Shown: positions 40,651-51,746 of the stretch, one piece after another
How positions within the stretch are numbered: the stretch's first letter is position 1
Layout of the letters: each line of letters opens with the position of its first letter
NCBI RefSeq assembly: GCF_003339525.1
Contig: NZ_CP031124.1
Coordinates: 2,542,001 to 2,606,000 of the forward strand
Source of the DNA: Ephemeroptericola cinctiostellae
GTDB lineage: Bacteria; Pseudomonadota; Gammaproteobacteria; Burkholderiales; Burkholderiaceae
DNA: 64,000 nucleotides
Reading direction: 5' to 3'
Position numbers and translations under genes: made by a program
The notes under the pieces: generated by a model
Seen by the model: the letters and a program-made list of their open reading frames with translations, nothing else
What the model was told of the DNA's origin: nothing
Database searches by the model: none

Positions 40651-42519
40651 TTATTTTTTAGAAGGCGTTTTGACGCCACTGGTCACGTCAGTTGAAATGG
40701 CATCCGCCACTTCGCCACGCCACACTTGACCAATCGAAATGCTTGCCAGACGCGGACGACGGCCATACCAGAAATTCACCAAACCACGCGAGAAGAAGAC
40801 CGATGAGAACATCGAGGTCAAAATCCCCAAACAATGCACCACGGCAAAACCTTTAATTGGCCCAGAGCCAAAAATCAACAACGCCAAACCCGCGATCAAC
40901 GTGGTGATGTTCGAGTCCAAAATGGTGTCAAATGCATGCTTATAACCCAAATTAATCGCATTTGCAGGCGTGGCGCCATGGCGCAACTCTTCTCGCACGC
41001 GCTCGTTAATCAATACGTTGGAGTCAATCGCCATCCCCAAAGTCAATGCAATTGCGGCAATCCCCGGCAACGTCATGGTCGCACCCAACAAAGACAGCAA
41101 GGCGATGAGCAAAAACAAATTCATACCCAAGGAAATCACCGAGAAAATCCCAAACATGCGGTAATAAATGACCATGAAAATCGAAATCGCGATGAAACCA
41201 TACAACAACGAATTGAAGCCTTTTTCAATGTTGTCCGCGCCCAATGAAGGCCCAACCGTGCGTTCATTGATGATGTCCATTGGCGCCGCCAATGAGCCTG
41301 AACGCAACAAGACCGCCAAATCATTCGCTTCTTCAGCCGATTTTGAACCTGTGATTTGGAAGTTTTCGCCAAACTCACTTTGAATCGTTGACAGGGAAAT
41401 GATTTCGCCTTTGCCTTTTTCAAACAAAATCATCGCCATTGGCTTTTTAACATTGTCATGCGTGACTTGGCGCATGATTTTGCCACCCGCACTGTCCAAA
41501 GTCACTGACACTGCAGGTTGATTTTCTTGGGTGAACGACACAGTGGCATTGGTGATTGAATCACCCGAAACAACCACTTGCTTTTTCACAGCCGCTTCGC
41601 CCGTGCCATATTTGAATTTTTCATTGTTAAAACCTGTGCCCGTTTCAGCCAAACGAATTTGCAAAGTGGCGGTGCGGCCAATCAAATCCTTGGCACGCGC
41701 CGTGTCTTGCACACCAGGCAACTCAACCACAATGCGATCTGTGCCTTGCTGCTGCACAATCGGCTCGGCCACACCCAGCTCATTCACACGGTTGTGCAAA
41801 GTGCTGATGTTTTGCTTGATGGCATTGGTTTTAACCTCTGTGATCGCCGCGTCATTCATCGTGATGTTCAGGTTGTTGGCATTGGCGGTCACATTGAGGT
41901 CGGTGTGTTTTTGCAAAATCTCACTGCGTGCAGTATTCGCTGTTTCAGGCGAATCAAACATCAAAACCAACTGACCGTCTTTGTTATCGCTGTTCGCCAC
42001 AACAAGGTTTTTTTCTTTCAAAGAGGCCGTCAGCTCATTTTGCAAACTGTCCAAACGCTTTTGAATCGCGCCATTCATGTCCACTTGCAATAAAAAATGC
42101 ACGCCACCACGCAAATCCAAGCCAAGCGACATCGGATGTGCGCCCAACTTACTCAACCAATCGGGTGAATTGGACATCAAATTCAAAGCCGTGATGTATT
42201 CAGGCTCTTGCGGATTTGGATTCAGCGCTGCGCTCAAAGCCTCTTTTGCTTTGAGTTGGCTATCGGTGTCTTTAAAACGAATGCGAAATGAACCAACATT
42301 GCCATTTTGGGTGAAGTAAATGCCCGAATTGGTTAAATTTTGTGCGGTCAACACCGACTCAATCTTACTTTGCATTTGCTGCGTCACTTTTACGGTCGAT
42401 TTACCCGCAGACACCTGCACTGCGGGTGCTTCACCAAAAAAATTGGGTGTGGTGTAAATCAGCCCGAACAACAACGCCACTAAAATTACTGCATACTTCC
42501 AAAACGGATAACGGTTCAT
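40651..42519 (-). CDS. secD: Protein translocase subunit SecD
   Basis: 622 aa from the start MNRYPFWKYAVILVALLFG, which matches the family N-terminus. Periplasmic P1 domain, with LGLDLRGGVHFLLQVDM at about residue 130, and six TM segments with GMAIDSNVLINERVREELR. An ATG nine codons upstream is less likely. It sits between yajC and secF, the usual order. Confidence 0.97.
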   Translation of the reverse strand: MNRYPFWKYAVILVALLFGLIYTTPNFFGEAPAVQVSAGKSTVKVTQQMQSKIESVLTAQNLTNSGIYFTQNGNVGSFRIRFKDTDSQLKAKEALSAALNPNPQEPEYITALNLMSNSPDWLSKLGAHPMSLGLDLRGGVHFLLQVDMNGAIQKRLDSLQNELTASLKEKNLVVANSDNKDGQLVLMFDSPETANTARSEILQKHTDLNVTANANNLNITMNDAAITEVKTNAIKQNISTLHNRVNELGVAEPIVQQQGTDRIVVELPGVQDTARAKDLIGRTATLQIRLAETGTGFNNEKFKYGTGEAAVKKQVVVSGDSITNATVSFTQENQPAVSVTLDSAGGKIMRQVTHDNVKKPMAMILFEKGKGEIISLSTIQSEFGENFQITGSKSAEEANDLAVLLRSGSLAAPMDIINERTVGPSLGADNIEKGFNSLLYGFIAISIFMVIYYRMFGIFSVISLGMNLFLLIALLSLLGATMTLPGIAAIALTLGMAIDSNVLINERVREELRHGATPANAINLGYKHAFDTILDSNITTLIAGLALLIFGSGPIKGFAVVHCLGILTSMFSSVFFSRGLVNFWYGRRPRLASISIGQVWRGEVADAISTDVTSGVKTPSKK

Positions 42520-42717
42520 GCCATCACTCACGTAAAAATTAATCATCTAAGGCAACCCAAGGAGGTGACTTTTCAGCAACCCCATTGTTCCCTCATAAAC
42601 CACAAACCGCCATGACCACGAGTGCGGCAATGGCGGTTTATTTTAAAACGGCTGTTGAGCAACGCGAGTGAGCGACCTCATATACCGTCACTCACACCGT
42701 TACGCATACAACGGATT

Positions 42718-43041
42718 TTATTTGATTGAGCCCGTTGGCAAAATCGATTGCACTGCACCGCGTTGGAATTGCATTTCCACGCCTTTAGAGACTTCTAAAG
42801 TGATGAAATTGTCATCCGATTTGGTGATTTTGCCCACAACACCACCAATGGTAGCCACTTCGTCACCTTTTTTCAATGCAGCGAGCATGTTTTTGGTTTC
42901 TTTTTGGCGTTTCATTTGAGGACGAATCATCAGAAAATACAACAAAACGAACATCAAAATGAATGGCAAAAACTGGGCAATTGCACCACCCGATGTCATG
43001 TCAGCTGCTGTTTGCGCGTGTGCATCAGTGATAAAAAACAT
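42718..43041 (-). CDS. yajC: Sec translocon accessory protein YajC
   Basis: 107 aa with one TM segment (FLPFILMFVLLYFLMIRPQMKRQKE), whose IRPQ ending is diagnostic, and a small cytoplasmic domain (KGDEVATIGGVVGKI). Standard neighbour of secD; the 198-bp gap between them holds no gene. Confidence 0.96.
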   Translation of the reverse strand: MFFITDAHAQTAADMTSGGAIAQFLPFILMFVLLYFLMIRPQMKRQKETKNMLAALKKGDEVATIGGVVGKITKSDDNFITLEVSKGVEMQFQRGAVQSILPTGSIK

Positions 43042-43152
43042 AGTAACTCCATATATAAAAATAATAAAAACAACGCGGTTGATTATAGCATCACTTCATG
43101 CATTGAGACATAAACCCGCAGCTAAACCTTGTTGCCCCACCTCAAAATCAAC

Positions 43153-45380
<2,228 letters not shown>

Positions 45381-45443
45381 ATAAAAATCGACCTTTTTTA
45401 TATTTAAAACATTGAGAAAAAACAAAGCAAATAAAGTGAATGG

Positions 45444-46451
45444 TTATGCCTCGTACGGCACATCCATCAACAACACACGCACATCCTGCGTATTCAACAA
45501 TTTTGCATCCGACAGATTACGCCGCCATGCACGCGCACCCGCCACACCATGATATAAATTCAACCAATGGCGCGCCATATTGCGCAAAGGCACGCCCTGG
45601 CTCATCTGCGCTTCGGCGTACACCATCAACTGATCCAAAATCGCTCGACGGCTGGGCGGCTCAGAAGCCACACCAAACACCTGCGCGTCCACTTTCGCCA
45701 GCCAATACGGATCGTGATACGCCTGCCGCCCGACCATCACACCATCGACATGCTGCAACTGTTCTGCAATGGTCTCAAAATCAGCGATGCCGCCATTGAT
45801 TAAAATATTCAACTGCGGAAAATCGCGTTTCAACTGATGCACCACCTCATAACGCAACGGCGGAATATCGCGATTCTCTTTCGGCGACAAACCCTTCAAC
45901 CATGCATTACGTGCATGCACAATAAACGTCGTGCAACCCGCCTCGCTGACCGCACCCACAAAATCACGGACAAACCCATAGTCTTCATGTTTGTCCAAAC
46001 CAATCCGATGCTTCACCGTCACATCAATGCCACACGCATCCCGCATCGCTTTGACACCATCCGCCACCAAAGCAGGCTCATTCATCAAGCACGCACCAAA
46101 CGAACCGCTTTGTACGCGCTCCGATGGGCAGCCACAATTGATGTTGATTTCATCGTAGCCCCAGCCTTCCGCGATCTTGGCACACTTCGCCAGCGCATCC
46201 ACATCACTGCCGCCGACTTGCAATGCAAGTGGATGCTCACTTACATCAAAATCCAAATGACGCACCGTATCGCCGTGAATGATGGCATTCACATTGACCA
46301 TTTCGGTGTACAACAAAGCGTTTTTACTGAGCACACGGTGAAAATAACGGCAATGCCGATCTGTCCAATCCAGCATCGGCGCAACAGAAAAACGGCGTGC
46401 AACAGCAAGCGGCGTGGATGCTTGAAAAGCAGCAACAGGTAAAACGTTCAT
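45444..46451 (-). CDS. dusA: tRNA-dihydrouridine(20/20a) synthase
   Basis: FMN enzyme reducing U20/U20a in the tRNA D-loop. RRFSVAPMLDWTDRHCRYFHR at the start, the NCGCPSERVQSGSFGACLM loop with the catalytic Cys, KHRIGLDKHEDYGFV and INGGIADFETI. The start MNVLPVAAF at 46451 gives 335 aa; a TTG 22 codons upstream opens the frame but is not conserved. It is the last chromosomal gene before the prophage. Confidence 0.95.
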   Translation of the reverse strand: MNVLPVAAFQASTPLAVARRFSVAPMLDWTDRHCRYFHRVLSKNALLYTEMVNVNAIIHGDTVRHLDFDVSEHPLALQVGGSDVDALAKCAKIAEGWGYDEININCGCPSERVQSGSFGACLMNEPALVADGVKAMRDACGIDVTVKHRIGLDKHEDYGFVRDFVGAVSEAGCTTFIVHARNAWLKGLSPKENRDIPPLRYEVVHQLKRDFPQLNILINGGIADFETIAEQLQHVDGVMVGRQAYHDPYWLAKVDAQVFGVASEPPSRRAILDQLMVYAEAQMSQGVPLRNMARHWLNLYHGVAGARAWRRNLSDAKLLNTQDVRVLLMDVPYEA

Positions 46452-46550
46452 GACAAAAGCCCGTATGCAAGCATGCACATCGCAAAGAAGAACACACGCC
46501 TTTGCAATGCTTAGCAATGTTTAAATGATGAAAATTGGATGTAAACGCAA

Positions 46551-46583
46551 CAAAGCCCCAAATGTCAGACATTCGGGGCTTTG
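46551..46583 (-). terminator. Hairpin terminator behind the interrupted tRNA
   Basis: 16-nt arms (46551-46566 and 46568-46583) with one mismatch and a minimal loop; stem base CAAAGCCCC/GGGGCTTTG. On the minus strand it follows the tRNA-like 3' end at 46592-46607 after eight bases, the layout of a tRNA followed by its terminator. It lies 100 bp upstream of dusA. Confidence 0.65.
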
Positions 46584-46591
46584 TATAAATT

Positions 46592-46607
46592 TGGTAGGCG
46601 ATATTGG
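46592..46607 (-). other. Probable prophage attachment site: 3' end of a tRNA gene
   Basis: Read on the minus strand: CCAAT (3' half of a T-stem), ATCGCCT (seven acceptor bases), A (discriminator), CCA. This is the ending expected for a tRNA-Val(GAC)-like gene. No T-loop or further tRNA body precedes it; the sequence upstream is AT-rich and runs into the prophage. I read it as an att half-site left by insertion into the tRNA. The rest of 46452-46784 holds only the terminator, the dusA leader and AT-rich spacer. Confidence 0.55.
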
Positions 46608-46784
46608 TTAAATAAAAACAAATTAAGCAGATGATTTTAAAGGTGTTATTTAAACCACATTAATCAATAAACCCCAAAAAACACCCCAAAGCCCTTAGTA
46701 ATTACATAAAACCCAAAACCACTTAAAGAAGCATCATTGTAGCGAGCTACTAAACCAAAGTCAATTAAGCGGCATGCAGGCGCA

Positions 46785-47579
46785 TTAAAACAACCCCACA
46801 GGCTCTTTCGAGCGATCCCACGAGTAAATAATCAACTCTGTGACTTTTTGAGTTTTATCACCACTTGGCAAGCAGTATTCAAACGGCACTTCTTCAATTT
46901 CAAATCCTGCAAACAGTTCGCGAATGGCGGGATGGTCTTTGTGGCTGACGATGCCTTTGCCTTGCATGGTTTTCATCGCTTCAGCGATTTTGACGTACTC
47001 GTCCCACGCAAAATCCACGCCATACCCCTCGGTTTCCCAGTAGGGCGGGTCGAAATAAAACAGGGTATCGGGGCGGTCGAAACGCTTAAACACTTTTGAC
47101 CAGTCATCATTTTCAATGTATGTGGTGCACAGCCGCAAATGCGCGGCCGAAAGCTTTTCTTCGATGCGCAGCAAATTAACAGGCGGCGCGGACGGGGCGA
47201 AGCCCCAATGCTGGCCGTCCACTTTTGCGCCAAAGCAGTGGGATTGCAGGTAGAAAAACCGCGCGGCGCGCTGAATGTCGGTTAACGTGCGCGATGGGGT
47301 TTCTTTGAGCCATTCAAAAATTTGGCGGCTTGAAATAGAATATTTGAACTGCCTGACAAACTCTTCGAGGTGGTTTTGTACAACTCGGTATAAATTGACA
47401 ACATCGCCGTTAACATCGTTAATAACCTCGACTTTAGCAGGCATTTGCCGCATAAAATACAGGGCTGCGCCGCCCGCGAACAGCTCAACATAGCAGTTGT
47501 GCGCTGGGAATCGGGACAATAAAACATCGGCGAGGCGGCGTTTGCCACCCATCCACGGGATGATCGGTTGTGCTTGCAT
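46785..47579 (-). CDS. D12-class DNA adenine N6-methyltransferase (Dam-like)
   Basis: 264 aa. The N-terminal PWMGGKRRL with ELFAGGAALYF forms the SAM site, and the catalytic DPPY is in TLFYFDPPYWETEG. The start is MQAQPIIPWMGGKRRL, with AAAGG 10 nt upstream. No restriction gene is adjacent. Phage D12 methyltransferases often methylate GATC and may protect phage DNA or mimic host marks; the recognition site here is unknown. It is the outermost prophage gene, a usual place for accessory cargo. Confidence 0.9.
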   Translation of the reverse strand: MQAQPIIPWMGGKRRLADVLLSRFPAHNCYVELFAGGAALYFMRQMPAKVEVINDVNGDVVNLYRVVQNHLEEFVRQFKYSISSRQIFEWLKETPSRTLTDIQRAARFFYLQSHCFGAKVDGQHWGFAPSAPPVNLLRIEEKLSAAHLRLCTTYIENDDWSKVFKRFDRPDTLFYFDPPYWETEGYGVDFAWDEYVKIAEAMKTMQGKGIVSHKDHPAIRELFAGFEIEEVPFEYCLPSGDKTQKVTELIIYSWDRSKEPVGLF

Positions 47580-47682
47580 GTGATTTTTGCCTTTACAAAA
47601 GTAAATGACTCGACGATAATGCCCGTCCTGCATGTGGGATCAGGGGCTTCGTTCGAGCTTGTGCGTAAATCACGAGGGAGAT

Positions 47683-47714
47683 TGGTGCAGTGTTGCTACA
47701 ACAACACTGCACCA
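47683..47714. repeat. Perfect 13-bp inverted repeat between endolysin and methyltransferase genes
   Basis: Arms TGGTGCAGTGTTG (47683-47695) and its exact complement (47702-47714) around a 6-nt loop. It lies 22 bp behind the endolysin stop. There is no T-run on either side, so it may be a rho-independent-like stop of unusual kind, an mRNA 3'-end stabiliser or a protein-binding site. Confidence 0.8.
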
Positions 47715-47735
47715 CCTCTGTTTAATAATTAATTG

Positions 47736-48230
47736 TTAGTTGTCAGTCGCCGCGTACGTCATGTTTGCAGCCACACGACGCACCCAACCTTTGCCAAACG
47801 TTGTAAAAGTGCTTAGATTAGTGTAAAAAACCAGTCGTTCTGCATTAAACGCTAGAAGCACATCGTTTCGATCTTTTGACGCAATCGCTGCCAACGTCAA
47901 AGCCCCAATCGACCCATCATCCACCACGCCAACCGCGCGTTGCAACATTCGGATCGCATTGCCAATACCATGATTGACCGCCGCATCAAACAATTGAAAA
48001 CCAATCGATTCATCGTATTTATCCGCGCTGGCGCGCAGCCAAAATGCTTTGTAATAAATGTCCTTGGCTTGATCGCGCGACAGTTGGCGCATTGATCCGT
48101 TATAGCCGTGCGCCAAGGCAGTTCGCTTCGTCACGCCCCAGTTAGTCTCACCACCCGGATCCCGCGAATCATTGACATAACCGCCCTCGTGGCCAATCAA
48201 CCGCTCAAAAAACTCATCAAACTTGCTCAT
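47736..48230 (-). CDS. Phage endolysin, glycoside hydrolase family 108 type
   Basis: 164-aa muramidase-like lysin. N-terminal LIGHEGGYVNDSRDPGGETNWGVTK carries the catalytic Glu of the HEGGY motif and the family Asp/Gly signature; QLFDAAVNHGIGNAIRMLQRAVG is the peptidoglycan-binding-like continuation. No signal peptide, so release should need a holin; two small membrane proteins are encoded just upstream, with a 4-nt overlap. Confidence 0.93.
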   Translation of the reverse strand: MSKFDEFFERLIGHEGGYVNDSRDPGGETNWGVTKRTALAHGYNGSMRQLSRDQAKDIYYKAFWLRASADKYDESIGFQLFDAAVNHGIGNAIRMLQRAVGVVDDGSIGALTLAAIASKDRNDVLLAFNAERLVFYTNLSTFTTFGKGWVRRVAANMTYAATDN

Positions 48231-48601
48231 TTATACCCTTTCAAGGCAAGATAAATTGCAAAAAAACCAAACAGCAACGACATCACAACAAATAAGGCTT
48301 CGACGTTGCAAAACATGCCAAAATACGACACCATGCTGGCCAGCCGCGCCCTTGTTTTTTTAAGGCTTACGACCAAATACAACACAGATAAGACCACAAT
48401 CACCATCAAACTCAAGGGCGCACCCATTGGGCTAAACAACAGCTCAAGCTGCACATGCGCGGCCGCCACAGCGAGTAGCGTATGCAGTACAATCCAGTGC
48501 GCACCGCGCATCATGCTCAGCGAGCGCACACGACAAATGCACGCCGAGATGACAAAAGCGCACACAACCGCCCATGCCAAGCTTTCAAATGTGATGATCA
48601 T
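48227..48601 (-). CDS. Small membrane protein of the lysis cassette
   Basis: 124 aa with about four hydrophobic segments (SLAWAVVCAFVISACICRV, GAHWIVLHTLLAVAAAHV, LSLMVIVVLSVLYLVVSL, ALFVVMSLLFGFFAIYLAL). It overlaps both neighbours by 4 nt, between a holin-like gene and the endolysin. Possible second holin or holin regulator; no family recognised. Confidence 0.75.
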   Translation of the reverse strand: MIITFESLAWAVVCAFVISACICRVRSLSMMRGAHWIVLHTLLAVAAAHVQLELLFSPMGAPLSLMVIVVLSVLYLVVSLKKTRARLASMVSYFGMFCNVEALFVVMSLLFGFFAIYLALKGYK

Positions 48602-48969
48602 TGCCCACCTCCATTGCTTAAAACGTCACGAATCTTTTTTAAAATTGCCGATTTTGTGGTGCCCGCAGTTAAAATGATTGCCGTCCCAGAACCGCCAACC
48701 ACGCACAAATACAAAGTCATTGCCGCAGGTGGCTGAGCCCCATCGCCAAAAGCCATGCCAAACACGCCCCCAAAAAAGGCCGATGAAAAAATAAAAAGAA
48801 CTGACTTGAGCCTACTGTGCTCGGAGGTCTCCCGCAGCGCATAAGTAATAAAAGCCCCCACAAAACCAAAAAAAAGACTCTTGTGATCAACACCGACCCA
48901 TGACAACATAACGCTTGACAACGTTGCGGCAGCGGCCGCCGCGCTTGCTGCTACTTCTTTTTCGAGCAT
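48598..48969 (-). CDS. Putative phage holin
   Basis: 123 aa with three to four hydrophobic segments (SSVMLSWVGVDHKSLFFGFVG and others) and a short charged C-terminus KKIRDVLSNGGGQ. Start at MLEKEVAASAAAAAATL with a GGGGGA ribosome-binding site; the longer frame begins with TTG. Position next to the endolysin supports a holin role. Confidence 0.75.
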   Translation of the reverse strand: MLEKEVAASAAAAAATLSSVMLSWVGVDHKSLFFGFVGAFITYALRETSEHSRLKSVLFIFSSAFFGGVFGMAFGDGAQPPAAMTLYLCVVGGSGTAIILTAGTTKSAILKKIRDVLSNGGGQ

Positions 48970-48986
48970 GGCTCCCCCTATCCATA

Positions 48987-49757
48987 TCAATGTTTTAAAA
49001 CAAACCCACCAAACATCAGCCCAATCACGCTTGATGTCCCGCCCACGCTCACATAACTATTGACGGATAATGTGGTGCTTGCTACTGGGATGTTGGCGGT
49101 CAATGTGCCCGTCACCGCCGTCATGCTGGTTAAATTGGTCACCTCGTAGCTGATGCCTGCAGCGCCAGCCACGCAAAACAAACGGACTTTATACGCATCG
49201 GCTCGATCAACCGACGGCCTTGGAAACGCCGCGCCAAGCCCGACCTTTGCCGCGGCCACCAAGCCCGCATTGCTCATGACGCTGAGATTGGCATCGCCCG
49301 CATCCCAGCCCACACCAATCATATTGACCAGCGTGGACGGGTTAACATCGGTCAAGGCCGCCGTGGCGTTGGTCAAACCAAAAAAGCCACGCGTTGTGCT
49401 TGTTGACGCACCCGTTGCGACGCTTGCAATCACGCTAAAATCAAATCCACCCACCGTCCCCGCGCCACGAAAACACTGTGCTGTTGTGGTGCGCACGCTG
49501 GCAATGGCATTGGTGGCCGCTGTGGTCACGAGGTAATCAATCCGCCGAATGGATGTGTGCTCACTGGCTGCAGAAAGGCTCGCAGCAGTGGCCGTCCCAA
49601 CGGCCGTCACCGTACAGCCCGAGACCGTCACCGTCGCGCTACCCGCCACAGGCTGCGCATAAACGACTGGCAACAACATCGGCACCTCAATGACGTCAAA
49701 GGCTGATAACTCTTGAGTCTGCCCGCTAACATCAACGAGCGGAATGCGCACGGACAT
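48987..49757 (-). CDS. Fibre-like phage structural protein, unknown
   Basis: 256 aa, rich in Ala, Thr, Val, Ser and Gly with alternating beta-type patterns and no membrane segment. Segments such as TTRGFFGLTNATAALTDV and NMIGVGWDAGDANLSVMSN resemble C-terminal, host-contacting domains seen in phage tail or neck proteins. It follows the 200-aa gene by 3 nt in the leftward late operon. I cannot name the family. Confidence 0.7.
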   Translation of the reverse strand: MSVRIPLVDVSGQTQELSAFDVIEVPMLLPVVYAQPVAGSATVTVSGCTVTAVGTATAASLSAASEHTSIRRIDYLVTTAATNAIASVRTTTAQCFRGAGTVGGFDFSVIASVATGASTSTTRGFFGLTNATAALTDVNPSTLVNMIGVGWDAGDANLSVMSNAGLVAAAKVGLGAAFPRPSVDRADAYKVRLFCVAGAAGISYEVTNLTSMTAVTGTLTANIPVASTTLSVNSYVSVGGTSSVIGLMFGGFVLKH

Positions 49758-49760
49758 AGG

Positions 49761-50363
49761 TTAAGCCTTAACCAGCGTTGGTCCGCTTTGAAAATTAATG
49801 GACGACGCCGATGTCGCAAATCCGATGACTTGCACCAAGTTGCCTGACGACGCTGGAGCGGCACTCGCTGCCAAGCCAGCCGTTGTCGATAAAAAGACTT
49901 TGCCCGCTGTTTGCCCTGTCACTGCCGTGTTGGTGCCCTCAAAATAAACCGACGCTGAAGACCCGCTGGCGCAAGACGATAGGACAAATCCATGAGCCTC
50001 TTTGCCTGCCACCGTTGCATCAGCCTTGCGCACTTTTGCACCGCCGCTGTTCCAAACATTGACAAAATCACCCGCCGCCAAGGCCTCGCTGGCAATGATG
50101 CTACCCACATCCGCACCGACGCCCACGGGTAAAACGGTGAGGTCAATTTTTCCGGAAGGGTCAAGCAATACAACTTTACTAGCGTCCGTCGCGCCCGAAC
50201 TGACGACTTTTGCATTCAAAATGGACGGGTCTAAAAAACCACCCGCTCCGAGCGCAACAAGTTTCTGCGCATCTATCGAACCCGCGCTCGTTGTTAACGC
50301 AGCCTCTTCGGTTTGCTGGCCTAAAATGTCCTTGATAAACTTTGTGGTGCTTTGCGTACCCAT
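49761..50363 (-). CDS. Phage structural protein, unknown
   Basis: 200 aa of low-complexity Ala/Ser/Gly/Val composition. KVVLLDPSGKIDLTVLPVGVG and GKVFLSTTAGLAASAAP look like the beta-rich domains found in tail-fibre and head-decoration proteins. GGAGAG 9 nt before the ATG. Probably part of the adhesion apparatus judging by position. Confidence 0.7.
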   Translation of the reverse strand: MGTQSTTKFIKDILGQQTEEAALTTSAGSIDAQKLVALGAGGFLDPSILNAKVVSSGATDASKVVLLDPSGKIDLTVLPVGVGADVGSIIASEALAAGDFVNVWNSGGAKVRKADATVAGKEAHGFVLSSCASGSSASVYFEGTNTAVTGQTAGKVFLSTTAGLAASAAPASSGNLVQVIGFATSASSINFQSGPTLVKA

Positions 50364-50365
50364 AA

Positions 50366-50923
50366 TTAAAACTCTCCGTAAAATAAGGCGGACTGAAAAT
50401 CAACCGCCAAAGTCTCAGCACTCAACGCAGTGCCAATCCGCCTACGCCAGATGGCGGCAGGGGGGTAAACTGGTGTTTGCGTCAAAACCCCGCCAATGCC
50501 AATAAAAACAGGCTTCCCCGCTTGAAAATCCCACCCGTTGTGGGTCAAATAGCCCGCCTCAATCAACTCAACCACGCCCCCAACGGATGAGGCATTTAAT
50601 GTGATACCAGCCAATGAGTGAGCGTGCGCTGAATCCATCAGATCAATCTCAGCAACCGACCCATTGGCGGCATACACGGCAGCAACATGACCTGACAGAG
50701 CGTGCGATGCAACAGCAGTCTTTACGCCACCAGCCTCACCTTTTTCACCCCTCAAAAAAGGCACAAGGCTCAACACCACAGTGCTGTCTTTACTCACAAA
50801 ACCCAGCCTTGCAGCCGCCTGCGCGTGCAGCTCAGCTGAAGTAGTATTATTTTGCTGGGCCGCAACAAGCTGCGCTGTTGGCACAAAAGTTAAAAGAGCA
50901 CTACAGCAGGCTGGATCAGACAT
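50366..50923 (-). CDS. Phage protein with a short collagen-like segment
   Basis: 185 aa. A brief GEKGEAGG run near residue 60 is collagen-like, as often seen in tail fibres. The middle part SHALSGHVAAVYAANGSV and the C-terminal GYLTHNGWDFQAGKPVFIG fit a beta-rich fibre domain. AAGGA stands before the ATG, and the gene overlaps its upstream neighbour by 8 nt. Probable fibre or fibre accessory protein. Confidence 0.7.
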   Translation of the reverse strand: MSDPACCSALLTFVPTAQLVAAQQNNTTSAELHAQAAARLGFVSKDSTVVLSLVPFLRGEKGEAGGVKTAVASHALSGHVAAVYAANGSVAEIDLMDSAHAHSLAGITLNASSVGGVVELIEAGYLTHNGWDFQAGKPVFIGIGGVLTQTPVYPPAAIWRRRIGTALSAETLAVDFQSALFYGEF

Positions 50924-51245
50924 CCCAAAGTCCTTTTTCTAAGGTGATCGACGCTTTCACGGTGGGAACGTGCCGCCCCGAGCTGTCAATGTATCGCCCC
51001 TGAACCACATAACAGCCCGCGGGGAGGCTTGAGGTATCCGTAATAATGGCCGTAAAAAGCCCCTGCTCCGCATTGACTGCACGCACATCAAATTGACGGA
51101 CGTGCGCACCACTGGCCGCCCACAGCTCAATACCCGTGCAATTTGACATATCCACAGGGAGTCCGCCTACGGCTGAAGCGAACTGATAGGCGAGGGCTAT
51201 TGGCAATCCGGTGTACAAAACAGGAGTATTGGGCTGTTTAAGCAT
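50916..51245 (-). CDS. Small phage protein, possibly an Ig-like or BppU-type domain
   Basis: 109 aa, beta-rich pattern (GLPIALAYQFASAVGGLPVDMS, GIELWAASGAHVRQFDV, AGCYVVQGRYIDSSGRHV, KASITLEKGLWDV). Resembles the small N-terminal attachment domains of baseplate-bound fibres. Function unknown. Confidence 0.65.
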   Translation of the reverse strand: MLKQPNTPVLYTGLPIALAYQFASAVGGLPVDMSNCTGIELWAASGAHVRQFDVRAVNAEQGLFTAIITDTSSLPAGCYVVQGRYIDSSGRHVPTVKASITLEKGLWDV

Positions 51246-51275
51246 GGTTTGGCTCGATGTTTGTCTGTAATTGGC

Positions 51276-51734
51276 TTACAATTGAGAACCAATCATCGCA
51301 ATTTGAGCACAGAGGTCTGCTGTTTTTACCTGCGCCGCCACCACACTCAAGCTTCCAAGCGTAAATTTTTGCATGCGCAGTCGCGACACCTCATTTAAGG
51401 CTGCATTGAATTGATCTGATTGAGCCAAAATCACATTGGCCGCATCCTCAACGCTCAAACCCGCCGCAACGGCAAAATCACTGACTTGATTCGCAGGAGT
51501 GCCTTTGTAGCCCGCGTCTTTAAACGCCAAAGCGGCCGCAGCTTTGGCCTTATACTCATCGCCAAAACGAGAGGCAACCGCGTACGTCTTTTCTGCCGCG
51601 ACATCGATTTCTGTTTTAAAATCGGCAATGTCATCGGCATCAATGACTTGTTCAGCAATGCCCGCCTGCACCAGCTCAAGGCGGGTGAAATTGGCAAAAA
51701 TTTTGCCATCATGCTGGATTGTGTAGAGTTTCAT
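51276..51734 (-). CDS. Phage protein of unknown function in the fibre block
   Basis: 152 aa, mostly helical and Ala-rich (EYKAKAAAALAFKDAGYKG, DFAVAAGLSVEDAANVILAQ). No recognised domain. Placed among fibre genes, it could be an assembly chaperone or a structural spacer. AT-rich 30-bp gap before it. Confidence 0.65.
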   Translation of the reverse strand: MKLYTIQHDGKIFANFTRLELVQAGIAEQVIDADDIADFKTEIDVAAEKTYAVASRFGDEYKAKAAAALAFKDAGYKGTPANQVSDFAVAAGLSVEDAANVILAQSDQFNAALNEVSRLRMQKFTLGSLSVVAAQVKTADLCAQIAMIGSQL

Positions 51735-51746
51735 TTTTTTAACGCC

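Noticed and set aside
46380..46451. Prophage attachment inside the dusA 5' end
   Set aside because: dusA is a known integration target, but the tRNA-like 3' end plus terminator 140 bp upstream explains the junction better. Kept as the alternative.
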